A DNA stretch of 64,000 nt. It comes from an uncultured Bacteroidales bacterium (GTDB lineage: Bacteria; Bacteroidota; Bacteroidia; Bacteroidales; Bacteroidaceae). The position numbers and the translations under genes were made by a program. Location of the stretch: the NCBI GenBank assembly GCA_945836755.1, contig CAMAMB010000001.1, positions 34,943 to 98,942 on the forward strand, read 5' to 3'. Below, in pieces: positions 33,482-42,142 of this stretch; the first letter of the stretch is position 1, and the number at the start of each line of letters is the position of its first letter. Under the pieces are notes generated by a model that saw only the letters and a list, made by a program, of their open reading frames with translations, did no database searches and was not told the origin of the DNA.

Positions 33482-34054
33482 TCAGAGCAGCAACCAGCCT
33501 GCGATGCCGCAGAGGAAGACCATGAACACGGCGTTGATGCGGTAGAAGCTCACTCCCACCACGGTAGCTACGAAGAGGAAGATGCTGACGCCGAACTGCC
33601 AGGGCGACGTCTCCCACGAGCTGAAGTTGTCAGCTTTCATGAGCAGGATGGCGGCGGCTGCCATGAGGCCGGGCGTCAGGGGGCGCAGCAGCACCATCAC
33701 GCAGTTGTAGAGGCTTCGTGTGCTCTCCGTGAGCTGTATCTTGCGTAGGGCTGCCGTCCAGGCCATGGAGGGCATCACCAAGCCTGCCGTGCCTACGAGG
33801 GTCGCGCACACTGCTCCCTGCAGGCCCCATGCAGCGTGGGCTGCCGTGTAGGCGCTGAGGGTCGAGGCGTTCAGCCCGGTGCCGCCGGGCAGGGCGCGGC
33901 TGAAGGCCATCACGTCGGCGAACTGCTGGGGCGTCAGCCAGTGGTGGAGGGTCACTACCTCGTGTTCTAAAAAGGCTTGGGCGCTCACGTCGCCGCCGAG
34001 GCCGAAGATGCCCACTTGGGCGAAGCTCAGAAAGATGAGTAGAAAGAGCAGCAT
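33482..34054 (-). CDS. Chromate transporter (ChrA) family, half-size subunit 2
   Basis: 190-residue membrane protein with about five to six helices, one half of the CHR superfamily. The N-terminal motif FAQVGIFGLGGDVSAQAFLEHEVV and the loop FADVMAFSRALPGGTGLNAS correspond to the conserved GGG-x-Ala/PxPG regions. Half-size CHR proteins work as pairs, and the upstream neighbour is the other half, ending 16 bp before this start. Chromate efflux is the named family function; many such pairs have no proven substrate. Confidence 0.87.
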   Translation of the reverse strand: MLLFLLIFLSFAQVGIFGLGGDVSAQAFLEHEVVTLHHWLTPQQFADVMAFSRALPGGTGLNASTLSAYTAAHAAWGLQGAVCATLVGTAGLVMPSMAWTAALRKIQLTESTRSLYNCVMVLLRPLTPGLMAAAAILLMKADNFSSWETSPWQFGVSIFLFVATVVGVSFYRINAVFMVFLCGIAGWLLL

Positions 34055-34070
34055 GAGGGTGGGAGAGGGG

Positions 34071-34616
34071 TTATTTGTCGTTGAGTACGAGAATGCCGTA
34101 CAGCAGGCCGGCCACCGTGAGCCCCAGCACTATCAGCGTGGGCGACACGCCTAACAGGCCGATGGTCAAGGCGGCGCCTACGGGGATCCATACCGTGCTC
34201 AGCACTATACCGGACCGCCGCCAGCTCTTCAGGCAGGCACAGACTATGAGCCCCACCACTGCGGGGCGCGCTCCGCGTAGGAAGGAGTCTATCATAAACT
34301 GTTCGCGCAGGGTGTTGAAGCAGCTGGCCAGCACGATGAAGATGATCAGCGGTGGCGTCAGCATGCCTGCCGCGGCTCCCAGCGTGCCTCGCCAGCCCAT
34401 GAGGTGGTGGCCCATGTAGACGGGCAGGTTGATGGCAAAGAAGCCCGGCATGGCCTGCACCACGGAGAGCTGTTCCTCAAATGCTTCTTCGCTCAGCCAG
34501 TGGTTTTGGGTGACGAGGGCCTGGCGCAGGGGTGTCACTGTGGCGTAGCCGTCGCCGATGGTCAGACCGCCGGCTTTCAGAAAGGTCATGAAGAGCGAGA
34601 AGAGGTTCAGGGGCAT
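34071..34616 (-). CDS. Chromate transporter (ChrA) family, half-size subunit 1
   Basis: 181-residue membrane protein, the first of the CHR pair. It shows FLKAGGLTIGDGYATVTPLRQALV (amphipathic N-terminal motif) and EQLSVVQAMPGFFAINLPVYMGHHLMGWRG, then TPPLIIFIVLA. It is homologous to, but clearly diverged from, the next gene, in keeping with the antiparallel two-protein arrangement known for short-chain CHR transporters. No clear -7 box is visible directly upstream. Confidence 0.87.
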   Translation of the reverse strand: MPLNLFSLFMTFLKAGGLTIGDGYATVTPLRQALVTQNHWLSEEAFEEQLSVVQAMPGFFAINLPVYMGHHLMGWRGTLGAAAGMLTPPLIIFIVLASCFNTLREQFMIDSFLRGARPAVVGLIVCACLKSWRRSGIVLSTVWIPVGAALTIGLLGVSPTLIVLGLTVAGLLYGILVLNDK

Positions 34617-34679
34617 GGTGGGCAGGATGGGTCGGGGGTGTTGGGTTCTCTCGTTAGATGGGGAAGGCTTTGTGGGCCA

Positions 34680-34718
34680 ACGGCTTGCCGGTGGGTTGAT
34701 GGTCCTCCGGCAAGCCGT
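34680..34718 (-). terminator. Terminator of the DUF4301 gene
   Basis: Perfect 12-bp stem (34680-34691 with 34707-34718) with a 15-base loop, directly after the DUF4301 stop on the minus strand. Confidence 0.82.
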
Positions 34719-34724
34719 GCTTGG

Positions 34725-36248
34725 TTACTGATGTTGAGGGCGATAGAGGTCGTTGACGGTCTTCACGGGGTTGAAGGTGCTGAGGGGCACTTCCACGAAC
34801 ACGGTGTTCCAGTTGCTCATGGCGCCGTTCCACAGGCCCGGCAGCTCGAGGGCCTTCAGTTCTTTGCCGTCCTTGCTCTTGTGTGAGATGAAGCCGGTCT
34901 GCGGGTCTACATACTTGGGCAGGTCGAAGGGACGGCCCTTGAAGTCTTTGACGGCGCATACCAGGTCTACGGGGTTGAAGTGGGTGCCTTGTTCAAACAT
35001 GGCCTTCTTCTCCGGGTCGCTCATGTCAATCTGTGAGCTCTCGAGTATTTGGAGCGAGAAGGTGCCGTCGGCGTTGTAGGCCAAGAACGGGCCGCCGCCG
35101 GGCTCTCCCACGTTGCGCACCATGCCGCACACGCGGATGGGGCGGTTAAGCTTCTTTTCCAGGTAGATGGCCAGCTCGGTGTCCTCGAGCAGCTTCGTCT
35201 CTGGGTTCTTCGTGAAGAGTTTCTTCTGTACGAACTGGAGCATCTCGCGTAGGTCCTCCATGGTGTACTTGCCGCTCTCCAACTTCTTCAGATAGGCAAA
35301 CACTTGCGCCTGAAGCTGTACGAGCACACCGGCAATGAGTTGCTTGTAGCGCACGGTGTCGTCCTTCAGACGGTCGGGCACCACGTTGTCTATGTTCTTC
35401 ACGAAGATGACGTCGGCGTCTATGTCGTTGAGGTTTTCGATCAGTGCGCCGTGGCCTCCCGGGCGGAAGAGCAGGCTCCCGTCGGCGTTGCGGAAGGGCG
35501 TGTTGTCGGCGTTGGCTGCCACGGTGTCGGTCGAGGCTTTTTGCTCAGAGAGGTCCACGTGGTAGTGGGCGTCGAAGGCTTTCTCGTAGGCGGCCTTCTT
35601 CTCGTCGATGAGGGCGGAGAAGAGGGGGCGGTGCTCCGGCGACACGGTGAAGTGTATGTGCACGTCGCCGTTCTGCTGGCGGGCGTAGAGCGCACCCTCC
35701 ACGAGATGTTCTTCCATGGGAGTACGAGCCCCGGCGTCGTATTTGTGGAAGAGCAGGAGGCCCTTGGGCAGGGCGCCATAGTTGAGACCTTCGGGTTTGA
35801 GCATGGCCTGTACGATGGGCTTGTATGCGCCTTCGGCCAGCAGGCTGTCGATGTTCTTTCCGTAGAGGTGGAGGCAGGCCTTGTCGAGAGCTTCGAAGAA
35901 GGCGGCCTCATGCAGATGGTCGAAGAAGTGCTTCTCGAAGTCGGTCTGCGGCGTGTCGTAGTCGGCGTCGGCAAAGGCGAACATGTCTTTGAACATGCGG
36001 CTCGCAGCGCCTGAGGCGGGCACGAACTTCACCACGCGGTGGGCAGCGTCGGCCGTATACTCCTGCCATGCCTTGAGGCAGGCTGCCTCTTCTTCGGGCG
36101 TGGGCCGGAGTATGCCGTTGTCGATGGAGGCGGCGGCGTGGAGCTTGAGGTAGGGGAACCCCTTTTTGAAGCATTCTAACTGCTGTTGCAGCTTCTCTTC
36201 GCTGATGCCTTTCCGGCGGAGCAGCGCTTTGTCGTTCTCGTTAATCAT
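34725..36248 (-). CDS. DUF4301 family protein
   Basis: 507-residue cytosolic-looking protein matching the Bacteroidetes DUF4301 family. Seen motifs are VKFVPASGAASRMFKDM near residue 95, DLLLFHKYD-like LLLFHKYDAGARTPMEEHL, LFRPGGHGALIENLND, and CGMVRNVGEPGGGPF. The SGAASRMFK and RPGGHGALI elements recall nucleotidyltransferase-like loops and suggest a nucleotide-sugar or nucleotide-binding enzyme, but no activity is established to my knowledge. No signal peptide or helix. TAACTTTG at 36346-36339 on the minus strand is its probable -7 box. Confidence 0.85.
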   Translation of the reverse strand: MINENDKALLRRKGISEEKLQQQLECFKKGFPYLKLHAAASIDNGILRPTPEEEAACLKAWQEYTADAAHRVVKFVPASGAASRMFKDMFAFADADYDTPQTDFEKHFFDHLHEAAFFEALDKACLHLYGKNIDSLLAEGAYKPIVQAMLKPEGLNYGALPKGLLLFHKYDAGARTPMEEHLVEGALYARQQNGDVHIHFTVSPEHRPLFSALIDEKKAAYEKAFDAHYHVDLSEQKASTDTVAANADNTPFRNADGSLLFRPGGHGALIENLNDIDADVIFVKNIDNVVPDRLKDDTVRYKQLIAGVLVQLQAQVFAYLKKLESGKYTMEDLREMLQFVQKKLFTKNPETKLLEDTELAIYLEKKLNRPIRVCGMVRNVGEPGGGPFLAYNADGTFSLQILESSQIDMSDPEKKAMFEQGTHFNPVDLVCAVKDFKGRPFDLPKYVDPQTGFISHKSKDGKELKALELPGLWNGAMSNWNTVFVEVPLSTFNPVKTVNDLYRPQHQ

Positions 36249-36338
36249 GGTGGTCGGGTGTAGAGGGTTTGCTCTGGGGCGCGGGTGTGGCTTCGGTCGG
36301 CTTTCGCCGGGTCGGCGCTCCGGTCCCTACGCTTGCCG

Positions 36339-36346
36339 CAAAGTTA
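36339..36346 (-). promoter_or_regulatory. -7 box (TAACTTTG) of the DUF4301 gene
   Basis: Exact TAnnTTTG on the minus strand, 91 bp before the start codon. Confidence 0.5.
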
Positions 36347-36797
36347 ACTATTCCTTTTTTATGTATATCAGGCGTGTGCCAATATTTCTGCTCCTTCTAC
36401 CTTCATCTTGTCCTGTTTTCCCGTTTTTGCGACTTGCTTTGCCCGTTTCGCTGTCCTCGTTTCCGTGTCGTCGTCCCGGTTTGTGGGCGTGGAGCCGTCG
36501 TCTGCGGCTGTGTCTGTGGGACTTCCTGCCGTTTCTCCGTGCCTTACAGCCGTTGCTTGAAGCATTCGTGTCAGTGGTTTTCGGTCGAAAACAGATGTGG
36601 TTCCGGTCGGAAACAGATGTGGCGTCGGCCGGAAACAGATGTGGCGTCGGCCGAAACCACTTGACACGATGCCTCGGCGCGTTGGCTGACTGCCTTGCCC
36701 TTTCGCTACGATGGATCGGAAAAGTGATTTTATGCCCCGCAGGTACGGCCTGATGGCGCAGAAAGATGTACATTCGCGTGCTGAATACGCTTGAGCC
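36347..36797. other. Intergenic region before the AlkD-like gene
   Basis: About 450 bp with no supported gene. It has lower-complexity pyrimidine-rich sequence, and the 22-bp array at 36579-36662. TACATTCG near 36768 is one mismatch from a -7 box for the following gene. Confidence 0.55.
36579..36662. repeat. 22-bp tandem array with palindromic unit ends
   Basis: AACAGATGTGG occurs at 36590, 36612 and 36634, exactly 22 bp apart. Each copy is preceded by a short palindrome (TTTCGGTCGAAA, TTCCGGTCGGAA, GTCGGCCGGAAAC), and a fourth palindrome closes the array. Confidence 0.92.
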
Positions 36798-37559
36798 ATG
36801 TCCTCCCTTTCTCCCTCACCCGCTGCTGTCGAGCAGGCCCTGATGGCTTTGGCCGACGACCGTCAGCGCTCCGTCCTTCAACGTTTCTTCAAGACCGGCC
36901 CGGGCCAGTATGGCGAGGGCGACGTCTTTCTCGGCGTGCGTGTGCCGCAGGTGCGGGCCGTTGTCAAGCTGGTAAGCGGACAGATAGGCTTGGACCATAT
37001 ACCCGTCCTGCTCCACTCGCCTTACCACGAGGTGCGCCTCGCGGGCTTCCTCCTGCTGGTCGACGCCATGAAGCTCGCCCTGCGAAGTGCCCGGCAGGCT
37101 TCCTGCGTCGAGGCCGATGCCGTGGTCGACTGCTACCTGACCCACAGCCACTTAGCTAATAATTGGGACCTCGTCGACCTCTCTGCTCCTAAGGTGCTGG
37201 GCCGCTACCTGCTCTCGCCGGCCGGTCGCAGCCGCTATCCCCACTGCGAGATACTCGACAGCCTGTCCCGGAGCGACGTGCTCTGGCAGCAGCGCATTGC
37301 CATCGTCTCTACGTGGACGCTCATACGTGCCGACGACTATGCCCCCACTTTGCGCTTGGCCGCCCGTCTGCTCACTCATCGTCACGACCTCATGCACAAG
37401 GCCGTGGGGTGGATGCTCCGCGAAGTGGGCAAGCGCGATGCCGCGGTGCTCCGCTCCTTCCTCCACGACCACGCCACGCAGATGCCTCGCACAGCCTTGC
37501 GCTACGCCATCGAACGCTTAGCTCCCTCGGAACGCAAGCACTGGCTCTCAGTGAGATAG
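36798..37559 (+). CDS. AlkD-like DNA alkylation repair protein
   Basis: 253-residue all-helical protein of the AlkC/AlkD HEAT-repeat family, which removes alkylated purines without flipping the base. Signatures: GVRVPQVRAVVK (first repeat), HSPYHEVRLAGFLLLVDAMK, NNWDLVDLSAPKVLG (conserved Trp/Asp, the catalytic aspartate region), LWQQRIAIVSTWTLIR and DLMHKAVGWMLREVGKRD, which corresponds to the WxLRExG element. The set is characteristic. The start ATG directly precedes a polar N-terminus. The S9 peptidase gene begins 60 bp downstream on the same strand. Confidence 0.9.
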   Translation: MSSLSPSPAAVEQALMALADDRQRSVLQRFFKTGPGQYGEGDVFLGVRVPQVRAVVKLVSGQIGLDHIPVLLHSPYHEVRLAGFLLLVDAMKLALRSARQASCVEADAVVDCYLTHSHLANNWDLVDLSAPKVLGRYLLSPAGRSRYPHCEILDSLSRSDVLWQQRIAIVSTWTLIRADDYAPTLRLAARLLTHRHDLMHKAVGWMLREVGKRDAAVLRSFLHDHATQMPRTALRYAIERLAPSERKHWLSVR

Positions 37560-37619
37560 CCTCGTATGGCAATCTTTCACCCTCTTCTTTTCACTGACTC
37601 TTATCCTCCCTTCTCAGTC

Positions 37620-39446
37620 ATGCCTATCCTCCCCTTGGAAGACTTCTTCCGTCTGCCCACCCGCACGGCCTATCAGCTCTCGCCCAACGGCCGTCTCATC
37701 TCTTACATGGCTCCCTACCGCGACCGCCTTAATGTCTTCGTGCGTCCTGTCCATGCCGCCGACTCCGACGCCGTGCAGCTCACCTTTGAGACCCTCCGAA
37801 GTGTGGCCGGCTATATGTGGGCCGACGACGACCGCCTCCTCTTCATCAAGGACACCGGCGGCGACGAGAATTATCAGCTCTTCGGAGTGCGGCCCGACGG
37901 CTCCGACCTGCGTGCCTACACGGCCTTCGAGGGCGTGCGTACGTCGCTCATCGACGACCTTGAGGAACAGCCGGGCTATGTGCTCATCGGGTTGAACCGC
38001 CGCAATCCCGAGGTGTTCGACCCCTATCGCCTCAACCTGGCCACAGGGGAACTGCAACTCTTGGCCGAGAACCCGGGCAACATTCAGGGATGGATGTGCG
38101 ACCACCAAGGACGCCTCCGCGTGGCCACTGCCGTGGTCGACGGCGTCAATACACAGATACTCTATCGCGACACGGAGGATGAGGACTTCCGGCCGGTGCT
38201 CACCACCAACTTCCGTGAGAGTGTCAGCTTCATGGAGTTTACGCCCGACGACAAGGAAGTCTATGCTGCCACTAACCTGGGCCGTGACAAGTCGGTCTTG
38301 GTGCGCATGAACCCCGCAACCTGCGAGGAACTGGAACTCCTCTTCGAGCATCCGCGCTACGACTTGGGCAGCATCTCTTACTCGCGCAAGCGCAAGAAGT
38401 TGCTTATGGCCTATTGCACAGGCCATAAGGAACCCGTGCGCCACTACTTCGACGAAGAAGAGAGACAGCTGCGCGAGCGCCTGCAACAGCATTTCCCGGG
38501 ACGCCGCTTCGGCATTGCCGACACCGACAAGGAGGAACAGGCTTACCTCATCTATGTGGGCGGCGACCGCACACGCGGCAGCTATTACTACTACCTGCCG
38601 GCCACCGACTCCATGACCTTCATTGCCGACCTCGCCCCATGGCTGCGCAGCGAAGCACTCCAGACGATGCACCCCGTTACCTACACCACCCGCGACGGCC
38701 TCACCATCGAAGCTTATCTCACTCTGCCTGACGGTCTTACGCCGGATACGGCCCGCCATCTGCCGGTGGTGGTCAATCCCCACGGCGGACCATGGGCACG
38801 CGACTGCTGGGGCTACTCGTCGGAAGTGCAGTTCTTGGCCAACAGAGGGTATGCCGTCTTCCAGATGAACTTCCGCAGTTCCACGGGTTATGGCCGCAAG
38901 TTCCTGGAAGCCGGCTACAAGCAATGGGGACTGGCCATGCAGGACGACATCACCGACGGGGTGCGCTTTCTCATAGACCGCGGCATTGCCGACCCTGCCC
39001 GCGTGGCTATCTACGGCGGCAGCTACGGCGGTTATGCCACCCTCGCCGGGCTGACCCTGACGCCTGACCTCTACTGCTGCGGCGTAGACTATGTGGGAGT
39101 GTCTAACCTCTTTACATTCTTGCAGACCATCCCGCCTTATTGGCGTCCGCTCTTGGAGATGATGTACGAGCAGGTGGGGCACCCCGAGCGCGACAAGGCT
39201 CAACTCGAGGCCACTTCGCCTGCCCTCCATGCCGATGCCATCAAAGCGCCCCTCTTCATTGCGCAGGGCACCAATGACCCGCGGGTCAACAAGGCTGAGA
39301 GCGACCAGATGGTCGAGGCGCTGCGCCAACGCGGCGTGGAGGTGGAGTATATGGTGAAGGATAACGAGGGACACGGCTTTGCCAATCAGGAAAACCGCTA
39401 CGATTTTTACCGGGCCATGGAAGCCTTCCTCGCGGCACATGTCTGA
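37620..39446 (+). CDS. S9 family peptidase (prolyl oligopeptidase/acylaminoacyl type)
   Basis: 608-residue serine peptidase. The N-terminal ~350 residues form a beta-propeller-like part (LSPNGRLISYMAPYRDRLNVFV, then repeated blade-like motifs), and the C-terminal third is an alpha/beta hydrolase. The latter shows PHGGPWARD (oxyanion region), YGGSYGGYAT (catalytic Ser), GTNDPRVNKAE (catalytic Asp) and NEGHGFAN (catalytic His). No signal peptide is seen with this start, so it is probably cytosolic; an in-frame ATG 18 codons upstream is less likely. It should cut short peptides, perhaps after proline or removing acylated residues. Confidence 0.92.
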   Translation: MPILPLEDFFRLPTRTAYQLSPNGRLISYMAPYRDRLNVFVRPVHAADSDAVQLTFETLRSVAGYMWADDDRLLFIKDTGGDENYQLFGVRPDGSDLRAYTAFEGVRTSLIDDLEEQPGYVLIGLNRRNPEVFDPYRLNLATGELQLLAENPGNIQGWMCDHQGRLRVATAVVDGVNTQILYRDTEDEDFRPVLTTNFRESVSFMEFTPDDKEVYAATNLGRDKSVLVRMNPATCEELELLFEHPRYDLGSISYSRKRKKLLMAYCTGHKEPVRHYFDEEERQLRERLQQHFPGRRFGIADTDKEEQAYLIYVGGDRTRGSYYYYLPATDSMTFIADLAPWLRSEALQTMHPVTYTTRDGLTIEAYLTLPDGLTPDTARHLPVVVNPHGGPWARDCWGYSSEVQFLANRGYAVFQMNFRSSTGYGRKFLEAGYKQWGLAMQDDITDGVRFLIDRGIADPARVAIYGGSYGGYATLAGLTLTPDLYCCGVDYVGVSNLFTFLQTIPPYWRPLLEMMYEQVGHPERDKAQLEATSPALHADAIKAPLFIAQGTNDPRVNKAESDQMVEALRQRGVEVEYMVKDNEGHGFANQENRYDFYRAMEAFLAAHV

Positions 39447-39725
39447 CGGCGTGAACAGCGTGGTCGCTTCTTTCGCTACGCTCGCTTCTGCCGGCAAAAG
39501 CCTCTCAGTCATGCCACCGAAGCATGCGCTGTCGACCACAGCCTTTACCAGCCTCCCTTTACCCCGCTGTGCGTGGCTCACAGCTGCCCGACAGTCAGGA
39601 GAAATATTCTGCCGTCCCTGTCGAAGCCTCTCAATGTCTGTCGAGAAGATTTAAGACCTTATAAATAAGGTTGTCAGTTCGTTTGGGAGGTTAAATATAT
39701 TGACTACACCGTTTCGTCAAATAAC
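39447..39725. other. Gap between the S9 peptidase gene and the shared terminator
   Basis: Non-coding as far as I can see. A 7-bp inverted repeat ACCTTAT/ATAAGGT lies at 39656-39671. Confidence 0.5.
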
Positions 39726-39763
39726 AAAGACGGCCGCCGAAATTGTTTTCGGCGGCCGTCTTT
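39726..39763. terminator. Bidirectional terminator, 17-bp perfect stem
   Basis: Arms 39726-39742 and 39747-39763 are exact complements with a 4-base loop, starting with AAA and ending with TTT. It separates the converging S9 peptidase and purT genes. Confidence 0.93.
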
Positions 39764-39775
39764 CCGGCTGGTGCG

Positions 39776-40939
39776 TCATGACACCGTGACGTAGCCTGCT
39801 AAGCGTTTGGCCTTATCTCGGAGGGCGTCGAGGTCACCCTCCAAAGGGCCGTTGCATACGACGACGCCCATGCGGCGATTGACGCGAGTGGTAGGTTTGC
39901 CGAAGATGCGGATGTCGGCATCCTCCTCGCATGTCTTCTCAATGCCGGTGTAACACGGGGCGCTGTCTTTGGCGATGGGGGAGAGTATGACGGCACTGGC
40001 CCCGATGCGCAGCTCTTTGATGCAAGGGATGGGGAGGCCCAGCGCAGCGCGGAGGTGAAGCTCAAACTCGTTGAAGTTTTGCGTGCCGGCCAGCGTAACC
40101 ATGCCGGTGTCGTGGGGGCGCGGCGAAAGCTCCGAGAAATAAACCCCGTCTTTGTGGCTGAGGAAGAATTCCACGCCCCAGAGGCCGGCTCCCGTAAGGG
40201 CCTCAGTCACAGCTGCTGCCATGCGCTGTGCCTCCTTTAGATGGTCAGGCGAAATGGCTGCAGGCTGGAAGCTCTCGCGATAGTCGCCGCCCTTCTGTAC
40301 ATGGCCGATGGGCGGGCAGAATAGGGTGGGGCCGTCCTTCTGAGTGACCGTGAGCAGCGTAATCTCACTATCAAAATGGATAAACTCTTCGATGATGACC
40401 TCTGCAATATCGCCACGGCTACCTTCCATGGCGTACTTCCAGGCTTGTGCCAGCTCGTCGGCCGTGCGTACAAGGCTCTGCCCCTTGCCCGACGACGACA
40501 TGAGCGGTTTCACCACGCAGGGAAAACCAATCTCGGCGGCATGGCTCTGTAGCTCCTCAAAGCTCGTGGCGTAATAGTATTTCGCGGTTTTCAGACCCAG
40601 TTCTTTTGCTGCTAAGTCCCTGATAGCCTTGCGGTTCATGGTGAAGTTGACGGCGCGGGCCGAGGGCGTCACCTGTATGCCGCTTGCCTCATAGTCGTAG
40701 AGGCGCTCCGTGCGAATGGCCTCTATCTCAGGGACGATGATGTCGGGGTGGTGCTTTTGCACAGCGCGGTCAAGCGCCTCGCCGTCGAGCATAGAAAAAA
40801 TTTCGCACTCGTCTGCCACCTGCATGGCGGGTGCCTGTGCATAGCTGTCGCAGGCAATGACGTGCTGGCCTAAGCGCTGAGCTGCGATGGTGAACTCTTT
40901 GCCCAATTCGCCTGAGCCGAGAAGCAATATCTTCTTCAT
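39776..40939 (-). CDS. purT: Formate-dependent phosphoribosylglycinamide formyltransferase
   Basis: 387-residue ATP-grasp enzyme of purine synthesis that formylates GAR using formate and ATP. Marks: [16 protein letters not shown] (N-terminal Rossmann-like start), [49 protein letters not shown] (ATP-grasp glycine loop and lysine), [19 protein letters not shown], and [19 protein letters not shown] (metal-binding). The ATG used is the family start; one 20 codons upstream is unlikely. TAAATTTG at 41004-40997 on the minus strand is the probable -7 box. Confidence 0.96.
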   Translation of the reverse strand: MKKILLLGSGELGKEFTIAAQRLGQHVIACDSYAQAPAMQVADECEIFSMLDGEALDRAVQKHHPDIIVPEIEAIRTERLYDYEASGIQVTPSARAVNFTMNRKAIRDLAAKELGLKTAKYYYATSFEELQSHAAEIGFPCVVKPLMSSSGKGQSLVRTADELAQAWKYAMEGSRGDIAEVIIEEFIHFDSEITLLTVTQKDGPTLFCPPIGHVQKGGDYRESFQPAAISPDHLKEAQRMAAAVTEALTGAGLWGVEFFLSHKDGVYFSELSPRPHDTGMVTLAGTQNFNEFELHLRAALGLPIPCIKELRIGASAVILSPIAKDSAPCYTGIEKTCEEDADIRIFGKPTTRVNRRMGVVVCNGPLEGDLDALRDKAKRLAGYVTVS

Positions 40940-40996
40940 ATAGATAGGAGTTGGAAGGTTGTGGCTGAGCGTGAGCCGCTTTCGCGTTACGCGCCA

Positions 40997-41004
40997 CAAA
41001 TTTA
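40997..41004 (-). promoter_or_regulatory. -7 box (TAAATTTG) of purT
   Basis: Exact TAnnTTTG on the minus strand, 58 bp before purT. Confidence 0.55.
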
Positions 41005-41069
41005 GCGTTTTTCCGGGGTATGTCTGTGAATGAGCCGCCTACATTTTGGATATGCGCCCCACTTCCCTC

Positions 41070-41174
41070 GGTTAATAGTCCTGCAACCCTGGTCATCTGT
41101 CCTGCTTCCCCTGTAATCTGTCCTGCTTCCCGGGTAATCTGTCTTGCTTCAAATGGTTAACTATCCCGCATTCC
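41070..41174. repeat. Five-unit degenerate 21-bp tandem array
   Basis: Units begin at about 41070, 41091, 41112, 41133 and 41154. The middle three share (G/T)GT(A/C)ATCTGTC(C/T)TGCTTC; the outer two are more diverged (TTAATAGTCCTGC, TTAACTATCCCGC). Confidence 0.88.
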
Positions 41175-41219
41175 TTCTCTCCACGCACCACCTTTCCTTC
41201 CCGGGGAAGCCATAAAAGA

Positions 41220-41258
41220 CCCCGAGGGAGATACTCGCAAAGAGCGTCTCCCTCGGGG
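41220..41258 (-). terminator. Terminator of the sigma factor/small protein unit
   Basis: Perfect 12-bp stem (41220-41231 with 41247-41258) with a 15-base loop, 45 bp after the stop of the small gene on the minus strand; followed there by TTTTATGG. Confidence 0.8.
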
Positions 41259-41303
41259 ATGGATGGGCGGATAGTTGAAAGATTAGTGTCTTGCCCGGCA
41301 GGC

Positions 41304-41459
41304 TCAGCACTTGGTAAGCTGGTGCTCGGCATAGAGCTTGGCGAGACTTCGTGCCGCTAACTCGGACGTGAAGCCCGGCTGGTAGAGGCGGGCAAAGGTG
41401 CGGATGAAACGAATGCAATCGTCTGAGGGACTGCTGGAACGAGGGGTAGAATGCGGCAT
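41304..41459 (-). CDS. Small hypothetical protein downstream of the ECF sigma factor
   Basis: 51 residues starting MPHSTPRSSSPSDDCIRFI. The second half (CIRFIRTFARLYQPG, then ELAARSLAKLYAEH) would form two amphipathic helices and resembles short Bacteroidales proteins with an FIRxFAxxY motif that I recall but cannot verify here. It begins 89 bp after the sigma factor stop on the same strand and ends just before a terminator, so it has the context of a real gene. It is too small and soluble to be a standard membrane anti-sigma factor. The frame is open upstream for 22 more codons. Function unknown. Confidence 0.55.
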   Translation of the reverse strand: MPHSTPRSSSPSDDCIRFIRTFARLYQPGFTSELAARSLAKLYAEHQLTKC

Positions 41460-41548
41460 AGGCGTTTGAGGTTTGTTACACCTATATAACGTGCAACTTG
41501 CCCGCTTAGTATTTCCCGGCCGCAATATTTTTATGCCGCCTCCATGCG

Positions 41549-42142
41549 TCAGAGAGTCTCTAAAGAGATGTGGTGAGACTTGGCCAAGCGGCGCATGTTC
41601 AAGATGGCGTAGCGCATGCGTCCTAAGGCCGTGTTGATGCTGACCCCGGTAAGGGCGGCAATCTCCTTGAAGCTAAGTCCTTGATAGTATCGTAGTTGCA
41701 CCATCTCGCGCTGCTCTTCGGGCAGATGCTCCACCAGGCGCTTCACATCCTCCAATACCTGCTCAGTAATCAACTCACTTTCGCGGCTGCTGTCTAACAG
41801 TTGAGGGTTGTCGTTCCATAGCGTGGCCCCATCGTCGGCATACTGCACTTCATCGTGGCGCTCGGCCCGCAGATGGTCAATCAGTAGGTTGTGGGCAATA
41901 CGGGTAAGCCAGGCGTAGAAATAACCACTCTCTTGATAACCGCCTTGGCGCAAGCACACGATGGCCTTGACGAACGTCTCTTGGAAAAGGTCGTCCGCCA
42001 GGTCGCGGTTGTGGATATAATATTGAATGTAGGAGTATAGCCTATCTTGATAGCGCGACAGGAGGGTGTCAAACGCCTCGTTGTTTCCTGCAATGAAGGC
42101 TGCGACCAGCTCATTGTCGGAACGCATTTTCAAAGTATCCAT
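41549..42142 (-). CDS. ECF-type RNA polymerase sigma factor
   Basis: 197-residue sigma-70 family protein with only regions 2 and 4. Region 2: NNEAFDTLLSRYQDRLYSYIQYY, DLADDLFQETFVKAIVCL and YFYAWLTRIAHNLLIDHLRAER. Region 4: LPEEQREMVQLRYYQGLSFKEIAALTGVSINTALGRMRYAILNMR. The two are joined by an acidic linker. No FecR-like or membrane anti-sigma gene is adjacent; only the 51-residue gene follows. TATTTTTG at 42303-42296 on the minus strand is the likely -7 box, giving a leader of about 145 nt. Confidence 0.93.
   Translation of the reverse strand: MDTLKMRSDNELVAAFIAGNNEAFDTLLSRYQDRLYSYIQYYIHNRDLADDLFQETFVKAIVCLRQGGYQESGYFYAWLTRIAHNLLIDHLRAERHDEVQYADDGATLWNDNPQLLDSSRESELITEQVLEDVKRLVEHLPEEQREMVQLRYYQGLSFKEIAALTGVSINTALGRMRYAILNMRRLAKSHHISLETL

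Noticed and set aside
36579..36662. Possible CRISPR array
   Set aside because: The repeats are directly adjacent with no unique spacers of 30 bp or so, and no cas genes are present. The same applies to the arrays at 4824, 15512 and 41070.
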